Source of the DNA: Pseudaestuariivita atlantica
GTDB lineage: Bacteria > Pseudomonadota > Alphaproteobacteria > Rhodobacterales > Rhodobacteraceae
Assembly (NCBI RefSeq): GCF_001205715.1
Contig: NZ_AQQZ01000001.1
Span: 62,001 to 126,000 of the forward strand
Direction: 5' to 3'
DNA: 64,000 bases
The number at the start of each line of letters is the position of its first letter. Position 1 is the first letter of the stretch. The notes beneath the pieces were generated by a model, which ran no database searches, had not been told where the DNA came from, and saw only the letters and a program-made list of their open reading frames with translations. The translations under genes and the position numbers were made by a program. This document shows positions 56,993 to 64,000 of the stretch, in pieces.

Positions 56993-57682
56993 TCAGGACG
57001 TCAGGGTCGCGACCCAGGCGGGCACCGTTTGCGTCGCGGGGCCGACATGGTGGTGGTCAAAGACGGGGCCGATCTCGTCCGCGTCAAGATTGAACCCGTG
57101 GCAGGTCACCCCGCGCGCGGCGGCATGATCGACGAACCCGGCGGCGGGATAGACCCGCCCCGACGTCCCGATCGAGGCAAAGATGTCGGCCCGTTCCAGC
57201 GCCTCCGCGATCCGTTCCATGTGATAGGGGATTTCTCCGAACCAGACGATGTCGGGGCGGGTCGCGCGCATGGCGCAGTCGGGGCAGGGGTCTTCCGCAG
57301 CCATGACCTTCGGCGCGGGCCAGCGGTGACCGCAGGCGGCGCAGAGCGCGTCCGCCAGTGCGCCGTGCATGTGGATCACGTCCCGCGCGCCCGCCGCCTC
57401 GTGCAGCCCGTCGACGTTCTGGGTGACCAGCGTCAGGTGGATGTCGTCCCGCGCGGCCAGTTCGGCCAGCGCGTGATGCGCCGCGTTGGGACGCGCCGCG
57501 CCTGCCTTGCGGCGGCGCTCGTTGTAGAACCGGTGCACCAGCGCGGGATCGCGGGCGAAGGCTTCGGGCGTGGCCACGTCCTCGACCCGGTGATCGTCCC
57601 ACAATCCGCCGCCGCCGCGAAAGGTGCTCAACCCGCTTTCCGCCGACACGCCCGCGCCCGTCAGAACCACGATCCGTTGCAT
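56993..57682 (-). CDS. cobB: NAD-dependent protein deacylase (sirtuin)
   Basis: Sirtuin of 229 aa removing acyl groups from lysines using NAD. NAD-binding GAGVSAESGLSTFRG, a Sirt5-like Tyr/Arg helix (FYNERRRKAG), TQNVDGLHEAAG, the catalytic histidine in HMHGAL, zinc cysteines CAAC and CPDC, PDIVWFGEIPY and GTSGRVYPAAG are visible. The Tyr-Arg pair suggests activity on succinyl or malonyl lysine as well as acetyl lysine. It diverges from the phosphatase gene by 29 bp. Confidence 0.92.
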   Translation of the reverse strand: MQRIVVLTGAGVSAESGLSTFRGGGGLWDDHRVEDVATPEAFARDPALVHRFYNERRRKAGAARPNAAHHALAELAARDDIHLTLVTQNVDGLHEAAGARDVIHMHGALADALCAACGHRWPAPKVMAAEDPCPDCAMRATRPDIVWFGEIPYHMERIAEALERADIFASIGTSGRVYPAAGFVDHAAARGVTCHGFNLDADEIGPVFDHHHVGPATQTVPAWVATLTS

Positions 57683-57711
57683 CCGCCCCTCCTGCCTGTC
57701 ACCCTTGCCCC

Positions 57712-58152
57712 ATGCAAATCCTGACCGTCTGCCTTGGCAATATCTGCCGCTCTCCCACCGCCGAAGCCGCGCTGCGTGCGCACCTGCCCGAGGCCGTGAT
57801 CGACAGCGCGGGCACCGGTGACTGGCACGTCGGCCGCCCGCCTTACCCGCCGATGCAACGCGCAGCCGCCGCGCGGGGGCTCGACCTGTCGGCGCTGCGC
57901 GCGCGCCAGGTCACGCCCGCCGATTTCGACCGGTTCGACCTGATCCTGACCATGGATGCCGACAATACCCGCGATGTCGAGGCGTTGCGCCCGCCGGGCA
58001 ATACAACGCCCGTGCAGGCCATGACCGATGCGCTGCCCGCGCCCGACGCGGGCCAGCCCGTGCCCGACCCGTATTTCACCGGCGACTATGACGGGGCTCT
58101 CGCGCTGATCGACCGGGCTGCGCGGGCCTGGGCGGCGCGGCTCACCTCCTGA
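57712..58152 (+). CDS. Low-molecular-weight protein tyrosine phosphatase
   Basis: Protein of 146 aa with the P-loop CLGNICRSP near the N-terminus (catalytic Cys about 7, Arg about 13), DSAGTGDWHVGRPP, and the general-acid aspartate in VPDPYF. Substrates in bacteria include protein tyrosines and low-molecular-weight phosphates; none is implied by the neighbours. Its end overlaps the convergent SPOR gene by 11 bp. Confidence 0.9.
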   Translation: MQILTVCLGNICRSPTAEAALRAHLPEAVIDSAGTGDWHVGRPPYPPMQRAAAARGLDLSALRARQVTPADFDRFDLILTMDADNTRDVEALRPPGNTTPVQAMTDALPAPDAGQPVPDPYFTGDYDGALALIDRAARAWAARLTS

Positions 58153-59572
58153 AGAACGCGTCGCCGAACCCGGCGCGCCGGGCGGCGGCGAGCGCGGCGT
58201 TCAACTGGTCCTGCGTGCGGAACGGCCCGGCGAGGACGACCTCCAGCTTCCGGCCCTTGCGGGTCATCAGGCCGATCTTCACCGGCAGCCCCATCCCCTG
58301 CAACCGCCGGGTTGCGGCGCGGGCATTGGCGGGGTTGCCATAGGTGCCGACCTGCACGAAGCGGTGCGAGGCGGCGCGCGCCACCTTCGGCGCCTGCACC
58401 GCCGCGGCGGGCTGCACCCGGCGCTTGGTCTTCACCACCTGCGGCGCGCTCTTGGTCGAGACGCGGGGCGTGTCGGCATATTCCACCCGGACCTTCACCT
58501 TCTTGCCCTGCGCCTTGGCCAGACGCGCCGCGTCAAGCTGGGCCTGGCTGGTGAAGGGATAGTAGAGCGTGGGGAAATCGGCGGTCACGTCGCGGCCGGT
58601 CTTGCGGTCGATCAGCTTGCGCGGGACCGTGCGCGTCCATGCAAGGTCCATCTGCGCCTTGCCCGCCAGCGTGCCGTAGGCGCGGCGGGGGTTCAGGCGG
58701 TCGTCGTCCCATGCGGGGCGATAGCCATGCGGCACCTTCACGGTGTGCTGCTGCTCGGCCACGTTCTCGGCATAGACATGCTTGGGAATGACCAGCGCCT
58801 GCGGGTGCACCGACGGGGCCGGGGCGAGGCCAAGCTTCTTGGCGTGGCGCTTGGACTTGATGCCGATCTGGTTCGGCGCCTTGATCTGCGCCGTCGCCGC
58901 CGGGACCTGCGTGCCATAAGTCAGCTTTTGCTGCGGTACCACGATGGGGCCGCTGGGGGCCGCCGCGCCGTGACCGCCGGGTTGCGGCCCGCAGCGCACG
59001 AACAAGCCGGTCTTGGTCGACATGTACGTCTGCGACACCGTGCTGCGCTCGGGGCAGGGGCCTTTGCCGGCGGGCATCACCACGACCGGGGTCTTCATGG
59101 TCGGCCGCACCAACACCGGTTTCGGTGCCGCGACCCGAGGCGCCGCCTTGGCCACGCGCACCGGTTGCGGCTTGGGCGCGGGCTTGGGTCTGGGCTTGGC
59201 CACGACGCGCGGCGCGAGCTTGGGTGCCGGGGCGATGACCGGGATCTCGGGCGTGGGTTCGATCGTGATGACGGTGACGGACGGTTCGGGCGCCGGGGCG
59301 GGGGCCGCGGCCACCTGCACCCCGCTCAGCGAGGGCGTCTGCCCGCAGACATGCTGGCGCGAGCGGCTGACCCGCGGCACCCATGTCGTGTTGCCGTCGA
59401 TCCCTGCGCGGATATAGACGCAGCCCTTGCTGTCCACGTATTGCTTGCCGGTATAGGAGGCGGGCGGGAATTCTGCCGGTTCATCCGCCCGGTTCAGCGA
59501 TTGCGCCAGCGCGCCGCCTGCCACCATTGCGGCGACCACCGCCGCCGCCACCACGCCCCGTTTTACCGACAT
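58142..59572 (-). CDS. SPOR-domain periplasmic protein
   Basis: Protein of 476 aa with a signal peptide (about 1-24, VAAAVVAAMVAGGALAQ). Then comes an N-terminal segment with cysteines (GCVYIRAGIDGNTTWVPRVSR), a long Pro/Ala/Lys-rich linker, and a C-terminal SPOR domain (about 400-476; FVQVGTYGNPANARAATRRLQGMG, VVLAGPFRTQDQLNAAL). SPOR domains bind denuded septal peptidoglycan, so septum localisation is expected. The second of two adjacent ATGs (59572) has the better spacing to GGAGG. Confidence 0.85.
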   Translation of the reverse strand: MSVKRGVVAAAVVAAMVAGGALAQSLNRADEPAEFPPASYTGKQYVDSKGCVYIRAGIDGNTTWVPRVSRSRQHVCGQTPSLSGVQVAAAPAPAPEPSVTVITIEPTPEIPVIAPAPKLAPRVVAKPRPKPAPKPQPVRVAKAAPRVAAPKPVLVRPTMKTPVVVMPAGKGPCPERSTVSQTYMSTKTGLFVRCGPQPGGHGAAAPSGPIVVPQQKLTYGTQVPAATAQIKAPNQIGIKSKRHAKKLGLAPAPSVHPQALVIPKHVYAENVAEQQHTVKVPHGYRPAWDDDRLNPRRAYGTLAGKAQMDLAWTRTVPRKLIDRKTGRDVTADFPTLYYPFTSQAQLDAARLAKAQGKKVKVRVEYADTPRVSTKSAPQVVKTKRRVQPAAAVQAPKVARAASHRFVQVGTYGNPANARAATRRLQGMGLPVKIGLMTRKGRKLEVVLAGPFRTQDQLNAALAAARRAGFGDAFFRR

Positions 59573-59653
59573 CATTTGCCTCCCCAGGCTTTTGTGCGGC
59601 GAGGATGCCGTGATTCCATGCGCGAAGCAACGTCGGCAGAGGCCTGATTTCGC

Positions 59654-60286
59654 TTATTTTGTGCCGAACATGCGGTCGCCCGCATCCCCTAGGCCCGGCA
59701 CGATATAGCCCAGCTCGTTCAGGTGACTGTCGAGCGCGGCGGTCACGATCGGCACATCCGGGTGCGCCTCCTTCATCCGCGCGACGCCTTCGGGCGCGGC
59801 CAGAAGGCACATGAAGCGGATATTCTTCGCGCCCGCCTCCTTCAGCTTGTCGATCGCCGCGGCCGAGGAATTGCCCGTCGCCAGCATCGGGTCGACGGCG
59901 ATCACCAGCCGGTCCTCCAGCGCGTCGGGCACCTTGAAATAGTATTCCACCGGCGTCAGTGTCTCCTCGTCGCGGTAAAGGCCAACAAAGCCGACGCGCG
60001 CCGACGGCACGAGGTCGAGCATCCCGTCCAAGAGCCCGTTGCCCGCCCGCAGGATCGACACCAGCGCCAGCTTCTTGCCGTCCAGCACGGGGGCGTCCAT
60101 CTCGCACAGGGGCGTCTCGATCCGCTTGGTGGTCATGGCAAGGTTGCGCGTGATCTCGTAGGCCAGAAGCGCGCTGATCTCGCGCAGGCACTGCCGGAAC
60201 ACGGCGGTCGAGGTCTCCTTCTCCCGCATCAGCGTCAGCTTGTGCTGGATCAGCGGGTGGTCGACGACGGTCAGGTGTTCGGTCAT
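59654..60286 (-). CDS. upp: Uracil phosphoribosyltransferase
   Basis: Salvages uracil to UMP with PRPP, 210 aa. Motifs: [42 protein letters not shown], the PRPP loop [11 protein letters not shown] and the C-terminal [13 protein letters not shown]. Last gene of the nucleoside-salvage operon; its ATG overlaps the add stop (ATGA). Confidence 0.96.
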   Translation of the reverse strand: MTEHLTVVDHPLIQHKLTLMREKETSTAVFRQCLREISALLAYEITRNLAMTTKRIETPLCEMDAPVLDGKKLALVSILRAGNGLLDGMLDLVPSARVGFVGLYRDEETLTPVEYYFKVPDALEDRLVIAVDPMLATGNSSAAAIDKLKEAGAKNIRFMCLLAAPEGVARMKEAHPDVPIVTAALDSHLNELGYIVPGLGDAGDRMFGTK

Positions 60287-61311
60287 GTCAGGTCCAGTCG
60301 TTTGGCGATCCGGTCGCGCGTCGCGGTATCGCAGAACGCCGCGTCCAGAGCGGTTTTGGTCACGGCATCAAACACATCCGCGTCCCAGTTGAAGCATCGG
60401 GCGAGCGCGGCGTATTCGCGGCGCATCGTCGTGTGGAAAAAGGGCGGATCGTCCGTTGACACCGTCACGTTCACGCCTGCACGGCGCAACTCGTCGATGG
60501 GATGATCCTCCAGCCGGTCGTAGACGCCAAGGAAAACATTCGATCCCGGACAGCATTCCAGCGTGATGCCCGCCTCGGCCAGTTCCTCGACCAGCGCGGG
60601 GTCCTCGGCGGCGCGCACGCCATGGCCCACCCGTTCGACGCCCAGGTCGCGCACCGCCGCGCGCACCTCGTCCGGCCCGCGCCACTCGCCCGCATGGGTC
60701 GTCAGGCGCAAGCCCGCTTCGCGTGCCGCGTCAAAGGCCCAGGCAAAGTCCTTCTGTTCGCCCATGTTTTCCGCCCCGCCCATGCCGAACCCCACCAGCC
60801 AGTCGCCGGCGGTTTCCGCCGCGCAGATCGCGGCCTTCTTGGCCTGTTCGGGGCCGAGGTGGCGGATGCAGGTGACGATGCCGCGCAGGGTGATGCCGTG
60901 CTGCGTCTCGGCCTGCTCGGCGGCTTCGCGGATCGCGGCAAGGTACTCGCGCCACGCCCCCAGATCGCAGCCACCGCAGAAATCGGGGCTGAGGAAGGTT
61001 TCGCTGTAGACGACGCCGTTTGCGGCGCTTTCCTCCAGCACTGCGTGAACCAGCCGGTGGAACTCCTCCGGCCCTATCAGCACCGTGCAGGCGGTGTCAT
61101 AGACGCTCAGGAAATGCTCGAAATCGCGGTAGGCATAGCCGCCCTCGGGCGTGAAGATGCCCGAGATGTCGATCTTCTTCTCCCGGCCAAGGCCGCGGAT
61201 GAAGGCAGGTGGCGCGGCACCTTCGAGGTGCAGGTGCAATTCGACCTTGGGCCGCGCCACGATCTCCTCGATCTCGTCATCGGTGACCTTGTCGCGCGGA
61301 TCGCGTGTCAT
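60283..61311 (-). CDS. add: Adenosine deaminase
   Basis: Zn amidohydrolase of 342 aa converting adenosine to inosine. [12 protein letters not shown] (metal histidines), the [15 protein letters not shown] segment, [18 protein letters not shown] and [12 protein letters not shown] (metal Asp pair) are present. Coupled at both ends by ATGA overlaps with deoB and upp. Adenine deaminases of the same family differ little in sequence; the operon with nucleoside enzymes favours adenosine. Confidence 0.92.
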   Translation of the reverse strand: MTRDPRDKVTDDEIEEIVARPKVELHLHLEGAAPPAFIRGLGREKKIDISGIFTPEGGYAYRDFEHFLSVYDTACTVLIGPEEFHRLVHAVLEESAANGVVYSETFLSPDFCGGCDLGAWREYLAAIREAAEQAETQHGITLRGIVTCIRHLGPEQAKKAAICAAETAGDWLVGFGMGGAENMGEQKDFAWAFDAAREAGLRLTTHAGEWRGPDEVRAAVRDLGVERVGHGVRAAEDPALVEELAEAGITLECCPGSNVFLGVYDRLEDHPIDELRRAGVNVTVSTDDPPFFHTTMRREYAALARCFNWDADVFDAVTKTALDAAFCDTATRDRIAKRLDLT

Positions 61312-62480
61312 AGGAAACTCCGTCCCGGCCCGTCATTCGCCACGCCCAGATGTGCGGCAACCGATGCCGCCACATCGGCAAAGGCCACCTGACCCACGGC
61401 GCGCGCAGGCCCGGGTGCCAGCACCGGCACGCGTTCGCGCGTGTGGTCGGTGCCCACCCATGTCGGGTCATTGCCATGATCGGCGGTGATCAGCAACAAA
61501 TCGTCATCTCGGAGGCGCGGCAGCAGGCGGCCAAGGCAGGCATCGAACCACATCAGGTGCCGCGCATACCCTTCCGGGTCGCGGCGATGGCCGTAAAGCG
61601 AATCGAACTCCACGAAATTCGCAAAGGTCAAAGAGCCATCGGGCATCTCTTCCACCGCCTCGTTCAGATGCCGCATCAGCGCCGCATCGGTGCCCTTCAC
61701 CACCTCGTCAATCCCGTGCATCGAAAAGATGTCACCGATCTTGCCGATTGCCCGCACCCTGCGCCCCGCCGCCTGCACCCATTGCGTCAGCACCGGGCGC
61801 GGCGGGGCCAGCGCGAAATCGCGCCGGTTCTGCGTCCGCGTGAACGCGCCCGCGCGCCCGACGAAAGGCCGCGCGATCACCCGGCCCACGCGCATGTCGT
61901 GCAGCAACGGGGCGATGTCCGCACACAGCGTCAGCAACCGGTCGAGGCCGAAATGTTCCTCATGCGCGGCGATCTGGAACACGCTGTCGGCCGAGGTATA
62001 GCAGATCGGCCAGCCCGTCCGCAGGTGTTCACCCCCCAGCCGCGCGATGATCTCGGTCCCCGAGGCATGGCAATCGCCCAGAATGCCTTCGGTCCCCGCC
62101 GCCCGCTGCACCGCCTCCCGCACGTCCGGCGGGAAAGACGGGACCGTGTCGGGGAAATAGTGCCACTCGAATGGCACCGGCAGGCCCGCCAGTTCCCAGT
62201 GCCCCGAAGGGGTGTCCTTGCCCTTCGACACCTCGGTCGCGGCGCCCCACAGGCCCGTGGGCGTGGCGCCGAGACCAGGTGCTGTGCGCCCAGATGCCAG
62301 TTCCACCGCAGCGCCCAGCCCCATCGCGTCCAGATGCGGCAGGCGCAGGGGCAGGGTGTCGCCGATATGGGCCAGCGTGTTCGCGCCGATATCGGGCACC
62401 TCGCCGTTGAAGAACGCGCCCGCGTCCGGCGCGCCGCCGATGCCCACTGAGTCGATGACGACAAGGAAGGCGCGCGGCAT
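61308..62480 (-). CDS. deoB: Phosphopentomutase
   Basis: Alkaline-phosphatase-superfamily mutase of 390 aa interconverting (deoxy)ribose 1- and 5-phosphates. Motifs: FLVVIDSVGIGGAPDA (metal Asp), GKDTPSGHWELAG (phospho-threonine), SADSVFQIAAHEE, GIDEVVKGTDAALM and ITADHGNDPTWVGTDHTRERVPVL. Start at 62480 (MPRAFLVVIDSV), overlapping the deoA stop. Confidence 0.95.
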   Translation of the reverse strand: MPRAFLVVIDSVGIGGAPDAGAFFNGEVPDIGANTLAHIGDTLPLRLPHLDAMGLGAAVELASGRTAPGLGATPTGLWGAATEVSKGKDTPSGHWELAGLPVPFEWHYFPDTVPSFPPDVREAVQRAAGTEGILGDCHASGTEIIARLGGEHLRTGWPICYTSADSVFQIAAHEEHFGLDRLLTLCADIAPLLHDMRVGRVIARPFVGRAGAFTRTQNRRDFALAPPRPVLTQWVQAAGRRVRAIGKIGDIFSMHGIDEVVKGTDAALMRHLNEAVEEMPDGSLTFANFVEFDSLYGHRRDPEGYARHLMWFDACLGRLLPRLRDDDLLLITADHGNDPTWVGTDHTRERVPVLAPGPARAVGQVAFADVAASVAAHLGVANDGPGRSFL

Positions 62481-63784
62481 CAACCGACCCGCCCGTGGAT
62501 CAGCGGCGGCAGGTCCGGCGCGGCGTCGCCGATGCTGATCGCGGCGCGGATCGTCGCCGCCGCCTCCTCCGCCTGCGCTTCCCGCGCGGCATGGATGCGG
62601 CACAGGGGCTGGCCGCGCCGCACCTCGTGGCCCAGGGGCAGGATGTCGCCCAAGCCCACGGCAGGATCGACGCGATCGGTTTCCACCGCGCGGCCCGCGC
62701 CAAGCGCGACGGTGGCAAGCCCCAGCGCCTCGCCCGCCATCGCGGTGATCCAGCCGTCGCGCGGGGCCGGGACCTCGCGGATGACGGGCGCTTCGGGCAG
62801 GTAGCGCGCGGGCGCATCGACAAACCCCATCGGCCCGCCCTGCGCCACGACCATGCGGCCGAACCGCTCCAGCGCCGCGCCGCCTTCGACCGCCTCGCGC
62901 ATCTTCGCGGCCCCCAGCGCGGGCGTGTCGGCCAGACCGGCCCCCGCCAGCACCGCACCGCCCAAGGCGCAGGACAGGTCCAGCAGCGCGCCGCCCGCGC
63001 GCCCGCCCAGCACGTCGACCGCCGCCAGCACCTCCAGCGCGTTGCCCATGGCGGGCGCCAGTGGTTGCGACATGTCGGTGATCAGCGCCTGCGTCGGGCA
63101 GCCGGCGGCATTCGCCGTCTCGACCAGCGCCCCGGCCAGCGCACGGGCGTCGTCTTCGGTCTTCATGAACGCGCCCGACCCGAGCTTTACGTCCAGCACC
63201 AGACCGTCGAGGCCCGCCGCCAGCTTCTTCGACAGGATCGACGCGGTGATCAGGTCAAGGCTTTCGACCGTCGCCGTCACGTCGCGCACCGCGTAAAGCC
63301 GCTTGTCGGCGGGCGCGATGTCCGGCGAGGCGCCGACGATGGCGCATCCCGCCTCGTCCACCACCGCGCGGAACCGCGCCTCGTCCAGATCGACACTGAC
63401 GCCGGGGATCGCCTCCAGCTTGTCGAGCGTGCCACCGGTATGGCCCAGCCCGCGCCCCGAAATCATCGGCACATAGGCCCCGCAGGCCGCCAGCGCCGGG
63501 GCCAGCACAAGGCTCACGCAATCGCCCAGCCCGCCGGTCGAGTGCTTGTCGAGGACCGGACCATCCAGCGCCCATCGCAGGCACCGCCCGCTGTCGCGCA
63601 TCGCGCGGGTCAGGGCCACGCGGCCCTCGGGCCCCAGCCCGCCCATGCAGACCGCCATCGCAAAGGCCCCCGCCTGCGCGTCACTGACCGACCGGTCGGC
63701 AAGGCCCTTGGCAAAAGCCTCCAGCGCCCGCGGATCGGGCGGTTCGCGGCGCCGCAGGGCGGCAAGGAGCGCGCGGGTCGTCAC
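62480..63784 (-). CDS. deoA: Thymidine phosphorylase
   Basis: Phosphorolyses thymidine/deoxyuridine, 434 aa. DKHSTGGLGDCVSLVLAP, MISGRGLGHTGGTLDKLEAIPG, the KKLAAGLDGLVLDVKLGSGAFM segment and a C-terminal domain with GHEVRRGQPLCRIHA are typical. The start is GTG at 63784, 4 nt after the cdd stop. Part of the cdd-deoA-deoB-add-upp operon. Confidence 0.95.
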   Translation of the reverse strand: MTTRALLAALRRREPPDPRALEAFAKGLADRSVSDAQAGAFAMAVCMGGLGPEGRVALTRAMRDSGRCLRWALDGPVLDKHSTGGLGDCVSLVLAPALAACGAYVPMISGRGLGHTGGTLDKLEAIPGVSVDLDEARFRAVVDEAGCAIVGASPDIAPADKRLYAVRDVTATVESLDLITASILSKKLAAGLDGLVLDVKLGSGAFMKTEDDARALAGALVETANAAGCPTQALITDMSQPLAPAMGNALEVLAAVDVLGGRAGGALLDLSCALGGAVLAGAGLADTPALGAAKMREAVEGGAALERFGRMVVAQGGPMGFVDAPARYLPEAPVIREVPAPRDGWITAMAGEALGLATVALGAGRAVETDRVDPAVGLGDILPLGHEVRRGQPLCRIHAAREAQAEEAAATIRAAISIGDAAPDLPPLIHGRVG

Positions 63785-63788
63785 CGGA

Positions 63789-64000
63789 TCATTCCATATG
63801 CGACGCGTCGAACGCGCCCGGCAGCAGGTCCGACAGGCGCAGCGTCTCGGTCTTGCCGTCGGTCGTGGCCATGGTCACGGGCACGTCGCCGGTCCCGAAC
63901 TCCGCCAGCTTCTGCCGACAGCCGCCGCAAGGCGGGCAGGGGGCGGGGGAGGCCGCGATCACGTAGACCTCGGTCAGCCGCGTCTCCCCGGCGGCGACCA
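63789..64000 (-). CDS. cdd: Cytidine deaminase, N-terminus cut by window edge
   Basis: The last 70 codons of a minus-strand gene, translated directly from the sequence. The zinc-site motif PAPCPPCGGCRQKLAEF is visible, followed by the expected short C-terminal part ending FDASHME. The first half, including the catalytic His/Cys-Ala-Glu motif, lies beyond the window. It converts cytidine/deoxycytidine to uridine/deoxyuridine, feeding deoA. It is the first visible gene of the salvage operon. Confidence 0.9.
   Translation of the reverse strand, partial: VAAGETRLTEVYVIAASPAPCPPCGGCRQKLAEFGTGDVPVTMATTDGKTETLRLSDLLPGAFDASHME

Overview
This window looks like a chromosome segment from a GC-rich alphaproteobacterium of the Rhodobacteraceae/Roseobacter group. 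The main support is the division/cell-wall (dcw) cluster with small genes typical of that group between its members (DUF2484, DUF2842 and DUF6524 types), a serine-cycle gene set with L-malyl-CoA lyase, and a DUF1127 gene followed by hairpin sRNAs with anti-Shine-Dalgarno loops, as known from Rhodobacter. No prophage, IS element, CRISPR array, tRNA or rRNA was seen.

Layout. 1-3.2 kb: a truncated PAS protein diverging from a UvrD/PcrA helicase. 3.2-14 kb: C1/glyoxylate metabolism. A tightly coupled minus-strand operon (class V aminotransferase, mtkA, mtkB, hydroxypyruvate reductase, ppc, glyA) faces a divergent LuxR-type response regulator, then mcl and a DUF3291 gene. Together these encode most of the serine cycle: glycine to serine, transamination, reduction to glycerate, PEP carboxylation, malyl-CoA formation and cleavage. 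Glycerate kinase, enolase and malate dehydrogenase are not in the window. 14.0-14.5 kb: a minus-strand DUF1127 gene followed by five hairpins that expose CCTCCTCCC-type loops, read here as two CcsR/'cuckoo' sRNAs. 14.5-15.35 kb: a gene-free, locally AT-richer region with clustered TGGG motifs, possible MraZ boxes.

15.35-43.7 kb: the dcw cluster, mraZ-rsmH-ftsL-ftsI-murE-murF-mraY-(small secreted protein)-murD-[interruption]-ftsW-murG-murC-(two small membrane genes)-[accessory gene]-murB-ddl-ftsQ-ftsA-ftsZ-lpxC. It covers muropeptide precursor synthesis, lipid I/II formation, the divisome and the first committed step of lipid A synthesis. The murD-ftsW interruption holds a flavoprotein, DUF2842, purA, paraslipin/NfeD and small proteins. 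The murC-murB gap holds a probably acquired gene with a 200-bp Ala/His-coding tandem repeat, bordered by pairs of palindromes.

43.9-64 kb: housekeeping genes: bamD, recN, argD-argF, a copper-chaperone pair, rpmB, an alpha/beta hydrolase with meaB, DUF3108-hrpB, gnd, a sirtuin, a low-molecular-weight phosphatase, a SPOR protein, and a nucleoside-salvage operon (cdd-deoA-deoB-add-upp) truncated at the right edge. Two kinds of dispersed intergenic repeat, two copies each, link distant parts of the window.
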